DNA from: Rugalucina vietnamica
Lineage: Eukaryota; Mollusca; Bivalvia; Lucinida; Lucinidae
NCBI GenBank assembly: GCA_964017185.1
Contig: OZ024869.1
Span: 70,216,315-70,280,314 of the forward strand
DNA: 64,000 nt
Direction: 5' to 3'
Below the pieces are notes generated by a model. That model saw only the letters and a list, made by a program, of their open reading frames with translations, was not told the origin of the DNA and did not search any database. Both the position numbers and the translations under genes were made by a program. Numbering within the stretch: position 1 is the first letter of the stretch; each line of letters begins with the position of its first letter. Shown in pieces: positions 57,105 to 64,000 of the stretch.

Positions 57105-60100
57105 GTTGTCGTTGAAAAAAATCTTAAAAAAAAAGATCTATTTTTTTCTGGATTTCTAAGATAAACGACGTCAAGACTACAGCCCCTGTTTTATTAAAAG
57201 ATGTAAATTCTGTTGAACAGACATCATTAACTTCCTTTTTTGGGATTAATATATACGCTGGCACTAAGTACATGTGCATATCGGAAACGTTTCCTAAATT
57301 ATACCGTCAAGCATTATCTCATAAATGGGTTATGACAAGTGCTACTCTCTCGGCAATAAAACGATAGAACAATTGTGGCGTCTTCAAATATTCTCGGAAA
57401 TATTGGTTCTAAGAAATCAATCACAAGAAAGCTGCCAAATATATTCAGACATACAAATATTCTAAAGATTGTCTTGAAAAGCTGGTAAGGTCTTCGGGGA
57501 TTGTAAGACAACGTAACAATCAATGATCACGGCATTGCGTTATTTAAATTGCTAGAAAAGAGAATGTATTATTTCCTTTCTACCGTTTGTAATATATTCT
57601 GACGGATTTTAATAACGCAACACTCTACATCGGGTACATTGTATCATCAGCTTAAAACTGATTCAAAGTTGAACTGGAACATAAAATAAATATAACATCC
57701 TGAATCTTAACACCATACACAACATTTATCCATAAAAGTTTGTTCTTTGAATTCTTTGCTGAAGCTACTTTCTTCAACGTCATCGAGACGTAACTTTTCG
57801 GGAGAAAACCTTACAGTGGCTACAAGAAAGGGATTTTGTGAAAGCAAAACATCTCCGGTGATAGCTGACAACCTAAAGCACAAGAAAAAGCAACACTAAC
57901 GTTTGCGCTTTCGGAAATTTCAGTGTCGTTTAGGATGCTAGCGTTTTTCTCTGAAGTCAAACGTGAAGTGTTAAAAAACACAGAGACATTCGATTAGAGC
58001 GTCAAACGTTATGGTACTTTATTTTAGTCCCGTATCTGTATAATGCGTTCGAAAAAGTTTGAATTTGTTCGAGTTTTTAAGCTTAAAATACATTTTCTTG
58101 AGTAACGTTAAACTAACGTAATTACAGCGTGTTCAATGCAAATGAAAGCCAACCAACATTTGTTTGGGTTTTGATGTTACTTTCCAGAAATCATGTTGGA
58201 CTTGAAGAATTTAGGATAACGCTTAAAATCATAGCCTTAATTAAGGTCATTTCGTGTTTTGGTATTTCGTGTTTTGGTATTGAAGTTAAGCAGACTGATT
58301 GTACGTTTCAGTTCAACATACATTTTTCCGGAAAAAAAAATCCTGTATTCGGAGAGGAAGAATCGATAATGCAAATGTTGCGTTTTTAAAGTCCGTGAGT
58401 ATATAAGCTCATGTCAAACGTACAGTGCCACCTGCATGAGACGGCACTGCGCCTGGACATGGTGAGTGAATGGCAATAAGACTGCAATAAAAAATGGAAT
58501 TTCCGCGACTTCACGCTAGTTTTTCAGTGAATAGTAACAAAATGGCTGACGACCTGCTCCGCTCATATTGGTAGTAATGGTAACAAGCCCGTGGGAACCC
58601 GGATAAGAAGGCGACTGTGCCCGAAATCGCAGTTGTGATAGCAAATCGTCACATATTTCAGATGTTTCACCTTGGTGTACCGCATTTATACATCGGTTTA
58701 TACAATGTCACCAACCTACAAGATTTAAGAACCATGATTATAGCTTCCAGAATATAACTGACATTAACTTCTTCTCTAGGCCCAGTATTTCTCACATTAA
58801 GATTAACCTTACCGCCCTCTGGGGAAATGGCCAGCTGCAAACACAGACACTGCTGACATACACGCTATTGATGTCATTAAAAAAAGCGTTAGTGTGACAA
58901 AACCAAGAAAGTGGTAAACTGAGATCCATATTAGCATAGAGACCCATCCCATCTGGTTGTGATTCTCTATGTATCCAAGAAAAAAACGTACGGCTATTGT
59001 ACATCATCTAAGCCTTGTAACAAATGAGCGTAAAAGATATGTAGTTGTTTATAGTCATTTTTCTCACCGGGCAGCTGATTGTATACCTATTTAAGATACC
59101 AAGAAAGACTCACATTGTTAAAAGGGCACGCACTTGTTAACGTGGATTGATATATTTACAAAGTCCCTAACCCCCCCTAAACTTTGAACATGTTGTTCTC
59201 AGTCCTGGGATACAGATCATTCATGATATTACATCTCCTGAAAGGGCTATGAATGACAAACGTTATCCTAGTAATATAACCAGAATTTGTATTTGCATTT
59301 TCGTGCATGTTGGTAGTGAAATGCACTGTTAGTTTGAAAACTGCTTTTATTTTTCTTGCATTGTTTTACGCTTAAATAAGAAATATTGTGGGATGAGTGT
59401 TGGCACGGTAGTTAGTAAGTAGAAAAATCTATCGACTGCTATCATTTTTGTTCTGTTTGAAACAATTCTTACCGAAATATCTGCAGACAAAAAGCCCGTT
59501 TTTTGAGACTAATCAAGGTCAAATTAATGGGCTTATTTGTTATGTAAAAAGGCTATGGAAATATACTGTATATGTATGTTCTACCTGAATGAACAGACTA
59601 CCTGTCCTATTTTAACAGGTATACACAGCGTGTACATACTATAATGCATATAAATATACTGTACAAAATAATTTTATCTATGTTTTATTTGAGACATGTC
59701 TCAGAGGACTTTAAATCCAACGTTACTTCAACAACACACAACAATTGTTTTTACCCTTATTAGATACATAAAAGATATTGTCAGAAGAACTTCCCTAATG
59801 TCTAAAACGTATGAAGACACTGTTCAAAGTAAAAGTTGCTTAATTTATTTGGCATGGTATATTTAAGGTACAGGTATTTGCATAAGTGACGGACAATATT
59901 ATTTAAAGTAATAAATCTGATAAAGATGATGCACCTGCTATTCATGCAAATCGTTTCTAAGCTAATTTTTCAGCTTGCAAATTAGTTGGAGAACATTATT
60001 TAGACCTTCACAAAGGTTTCTATCAATTAAAATCAAAAATTTATTTTAAAGGATTATTTATGGAAATTTATTAGAAAAATAGGTAATTTCACTAAAAACT

Positions 60101-61007
60101 TCTATTACAATGGCTTCCCTTTGGAAAACATTATCATTCATAAGAAAGTTTAAGGTTTAGGGATTATTCTGGTATGTAACATGCCACATTTTTTTAAAAA
60201 AATCTATGAAATATTTATGAGCAGAAAACACTATTATTATAGTAATAAGGAACCTTAAAACATTAAACAAAACTGACAGTAATGTTCAGTTGAACTATAC
60301 AAGAGATTGGAAATGGAAACATGAAAGTTTTTATTTTATTTACGACGGACCCGTTTAGTTGGTAAATTCGGTAAAAACTACCTGACAATGCAGAACAAAA
60401 TATTGATTAATTCCTCTTAAAACGTGTATTCTTTAAAAAGATTATCTGTTAAAATTGACATAAGCGCTCAGCTGACTCACAGATATGTCTGTTTAGTTCT
60501 TCTTTCCGCGTATATTATTTCTTCAGTTATTGCAAAGACAACACATATCAAAACTATCTCTATTTGCCAAATGATACACCTAGAAATTTTGTTCAGAACA
60601 AAACATCTTGATGTATTTATTGACTAATTAAAATAGCATGATGTTTTTGAATACTTTCTTAAACTGCATCTTTCTACCGTCGAGCATGTATATCTATTTC
60701 AAGCCATTTAAAGACAAAAAAGACGCAAAAAAAACACAGAAGGTCACATTTTTAGAAAATTTGACAATTTGCAGATTTCTGTTGGAAGCATTCATAAACT
60801 CGTGCATCTTTAATCAGAATGACATCCTGTACATATATATTTCTTATACAGCCTCGAAGTAGTACAAATAAAGCCAGAAATTAAGTTTCGCTTCATTTGA
60901 TATTGTCTTTCCTTTTTATATAGTAATGATAATTTCAGTTCTGTTTTCAGTATCCTTATTTAGTATTATTTTTTTTCTTTGCCTGAGTCATTATAAACAT
61001 CAAGGGA

Positions 61008-61255
61008 CAGTCGTTCAAAACTTCGTTAGCTTAACGTCATCGTTAAGACATCAACTCATATAGTAAATGCTGACTACATAAGCAAATACACTGTTATTTT
61101 TTTGCTGATAAAATGTGAGAATCCTTTGCACTGCAAAGGCTTCTCACATTTTTTTTTCAACAAAAATTAACAGTGTATTTGTAATATTGTCATTTAAAGT
61201 TTTAACGAACCGTTAACTAACAACATCGTTGATTTTGAGCAACTGAGCCCAGAAA
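61008..61255. mobile_element. Palindromic MITE family M6, complete copy
   Basis: The ends gttcaaaacttcgttagctt and the complement of gttgattttgagcaactgag flank a long imperfect palindrome. The inner hairpin is TGAGAATCCTTTGCACTGCA...(61118-61148). Half of the same family lies at 47957. Confidence 0.8.
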
Positions 61256-61962
61256 GCATCAACTGGTGCTAACTTTAAGCCATAGACTGCAAAAAATTAT
61301 TGTTTAATAGCAAATAACTTCTATATGGCAAGTTAAACATGAAATCAAGAAACCTATGGAACTTCTTGTAATTTTTAGATTTTTAAGGGAAGTTGTACGA
61401 TAAGCCACATTTCCCCAATAATAATCAAGTTACTGTAGTCCAAGTAAATATCAAATTAAAGGCAACAAACAACTGCAGACACATGCCATCTACGTGCAAT
61501 TGATGCCAATTTGCGTCAATAGTTGATGCTAAAAGAGCAAATGGCTAGACTTTGGTAAATTATTTAACACTACCGAAAACGAAAGTGTACAAATTGTCAA
61601 AAAGAACAGTACACAATTTCAAACACTGACTGAGTCAAGTTTTCAAATCCAGGCCATGTCAGTGAATCAGGAAAAAATAATATTCCGATAGATGGGGGGG
61701 ATAGATATATCGATGACGATAAACATATTAGGCAAAAACTAAGCCCCTACACATGTTAACAGTGACAACACAAATGTAATAACGAAATAAAATAGAATGG
61801 ACGAGACAGAGAGAAAGATAGTGCGGGGGAGAATGAGAGAGAGAGGGGGTGTTGTAAAATAATTGGAAAATTGGAATGGATTTCAGATAGTCCATTTTAA
61901 CGTCTAGATGTACAAACGCACTTTGTGGGCTTAGGGCCACAGAGAACAATTAAAAAAACAAA

Positions 61963-61980
61963 CAAACAAACAAACAAACA
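61963..61980. repeat. (AAAC)n microsatellite
   Basis: About five units. Confidence 0.9.
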
Positions 61981-62069
61981 GCTGTATATCATGGTAAACT
62001 ACAATAAATATACTAAGATTAATTTCACTGCTTAGAAACAGTGGTAATAATTGGAGTTAAAGTGCTATC

Positions 62070-63284
62070 GACGAAGATTTATTTCTAATTCTCTATTCTC
62101 AGATCATTGTCTCGCCAAATTTGTTCTCAAGAAATTCCATTATGGAAGACGATGGTCAGTAATGTCGTTGGAAACTCTGTCATTCAGAGTTTTCTCCGAC
62201 AGATATAAACTAAACATTGAGAAAGCCAATGTTTCAAAAAACTTATTTCGTCAAATATGAAATTTTAGTTAAAGTATGAACTGTATATGGAAAAAGCTCA
62301 AATTTTAAGAACAGCTTTGTTGAAGACTCAACACCCTCTATTATAGGTTAGAAGAGGAATGCTTAGATGAGCAATAACAATAATAATACTAGTAATCCAT
62401 TTGGCAAATGGCAATTTTACTGAGTATTATTAAGCGTAAATATCAAATAGCTAGATCAGCTCCCGGTGGTAGTCAAACTCTTTAATTGTAAATCAAGAAG
62501 GATGTAGGGATTCCAACAAAGTCACCGTGTATTTGTGCTGTAATATGTTGTATGCATAATGAATCATATTGTTAAAGGACATACTGACTGACATTCAGTG
62601 CGTATGATGTTTTCTATTCGTATCTCGTATATTGCTTGTCTCCAGAGGACCTTACTAAATGTATTGAATCCGTATAACTGTTGCTAGGTCACACAACCTA
62701 ACAGGGCTCAGTACAATTATATAGTTGCGTCTTATTCCAAAATTCAATCTTATTTATCTTTAAGTTTCTGTCTCTTCGCTGCACACTCAAACATCAGTGG
62801 TTCTTCGTCACCAAAAAGTATCATGGATCATGTTTGAATTGCAAAGACGCTCTCTCGAGACATGCCTGGCCCAGTGACATTATAGAATTATGGAACAAAT
62901 TTATCAAGTTTAGATATCACTAAATTAATTGTCTGGACGGAGCAGGAGGACAGTTGCCTGGTTACTCTGTTGTCAACTTTTTATCACATGATGGGTCAAA
63001 TCTTTGGCGAAGTCCATGTGCCAAGTGTAATATCAAATAGTTCTTTTGCACCCAAGCTATGTAAGATGCAACAGCTTAAACATCATGAGTAACTGACAAC
63101 CGCTATTGATTAGGAATACCCATCCTACAAAGAATTGTATTTTTTGTCAAATTTATTCTAAGGAAATTCCATTATTGAAAGAGATGGTCAATAATAAGAC
63201 CCCCGAGAGAATAGTTGTCCTCGTTAATAGAGATGACGTATTCTCGTTTATTTCAATTATTGTCGAAACATGATTAATTGCAAT

Positions 63285-63332
<48 letters not shown>

Positions 63333-64000
63333 AAGGGGGGATTAGGAGTAGTATGCTGTTATATGGTATTATTTAAGCCACTACCATGTTTAACGCTGGG
63401 TGTTTAATTTTTAAAGACACACTTCATAGTTTCGGGAAACGAAAGTTAGGTTCATTTCTTGGGCTGTTTTATTCACATGTCGTGCTGAAATATCTAACTT
63501 TATCTCTCGTTTAAGTTTCTTCTGTTTTATACGTGGCATTGATTGCGTGAGGAACATAGTGGAGAAATACCATCAAACATAAGCTCACATGTCACTTATG
63601 GGTTTTGACAAGTTACAGTCTCATGACTATACAAATGTAGACTTTAAAATATCTCTGAAAAATTAATTTCAACATGGGGATACATAGCTGCCAAATATTT
63701 ACAGACATACAGATCTTCGGAAGATTGTTTATGAAAAGTTGATAAGGTCTCTGGGGATTGTAAGGCAACGCAACAATCAATGGGATCATGTAATTGCGTT
63801 ATTTTGCTTACTACTGTCTGTAATTTTAAACTGTATTGTTCAAGTTCAGTGTGTTTGGCATAATTATATGAGCATAATTCAATCTATAGTATGTGTCTTT
63901 TGCATTAATTATATTGATATCTGCCCATGTCTTTAACATGTTATAGTTTATGTAAGTTTCTTTTCCTGAAGTTTAGTGAAATCACTTTGCCTGGACTCTA
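62070..64000 (+). repeat. Segmental duplication, copy 4 (runs off the window)
   Basis: A diverged start (tctcgccaaatttgttctca, near 62110), a block at 62545-62960 that matches 38195-38600 (caaagacgctctctcgagac, tcactaaattaattgtctgg), and 63590-63800, which matches landmark d. The last may already belong to a further unit. Confidence 0.6.
63287..63331. repeat. Poly(T) tract, about 45 bases
   Basis: Uninterrupted T run followed by GAAGGGGGG. No retroposon body is recognised. Confidence 0.9.

Larger units (their letters stand above)
54728..62069 (+). repeat. Segmental duplication, copy 3 (about 7.3 kb)
   Basis: This is the least interrupted unit. Landmarks: 54728-55052, 55175-55470, 55845-56110, 57262-57550, 58490-59100, 60440-60810 and 61450-61650. 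The next unit's first landmark is near 62070. Confidence 0.7.

Overview
The window looks like nuclear DNA of a bivalve mollusc. It is AT-rich and gene-poor, with spliceosomal introns, phase-1 sushi-domain exons, tRNA-derived SINEs, a LINE tail, a tyrosine-recombinase retrotransposon of the DIRS order, and many short palindromic MITEs of the kind that fill bivalve genomes. The sequence alone does not fix the species. No bacterial, viral, organellar, rRNA or CRISPR sequence was seen.

Layout. 0-10.3 kb: a PAT/Ngaro-like DIRS retrotransposon (3178-9021) with split direct repeats in the order A1-genes-B1-A2-B2. It encodes Gag with a zinc knuckle, RT, RNase H, a post-RNase H domain and a tyrosine recombinase. 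Gag carries a clean 304-bp spliceosomal intron, Pol has a single-base frame break in a T6 run, and RNase H is split by a roughly 200-residue repetitive insert. The element lies inside an older terminal-inverted-repeat element (2678-9352). 10.3-14.3 kb: clustered MITEs. 15.1-19.4 kb: the only recognisable host gene, on the minus strand. It encodes a secreted-type protein with a Gly/Gln-rich segment, four sushi (CCP) domains and a C-terminal SUEL/rhamnose-binding-lectin domain, ending near an AATAAA signal. Both domain types bind ligands and are common in molluscan humoral immunity, so a pattern-recognition role is plausible but inferred. 19.5-29 kb: intergenic DNA with two SINEs, a 5'-truncated LINE (26.28-27.65 kb), MITEs and simple repeats.

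29-64 kb: a tandem segmental duplication. Homologous landmarks recur in the same order in the first copy (29-39 kb), a second (about 49-54.7 kb), a third (54.7-62 kb) and the start of a fourth (62 kb to the end). The last three are spaced about 6.5-7.8 kb apart. The first copy is enlarged by MITEs and is followed by a 4.66-kb nested foldback element (40020-44676) whose ends are 15-bp tandem arrays. Most of the duplicated DNA has diverged, but a stretch of about 320 bp (29110-29432 and 54728-55052) stays near 96% identical, which suggests constraint or gene conversion. No convincing protein gene was found in the duplicated units.

All percentages and alignments were made by eye.
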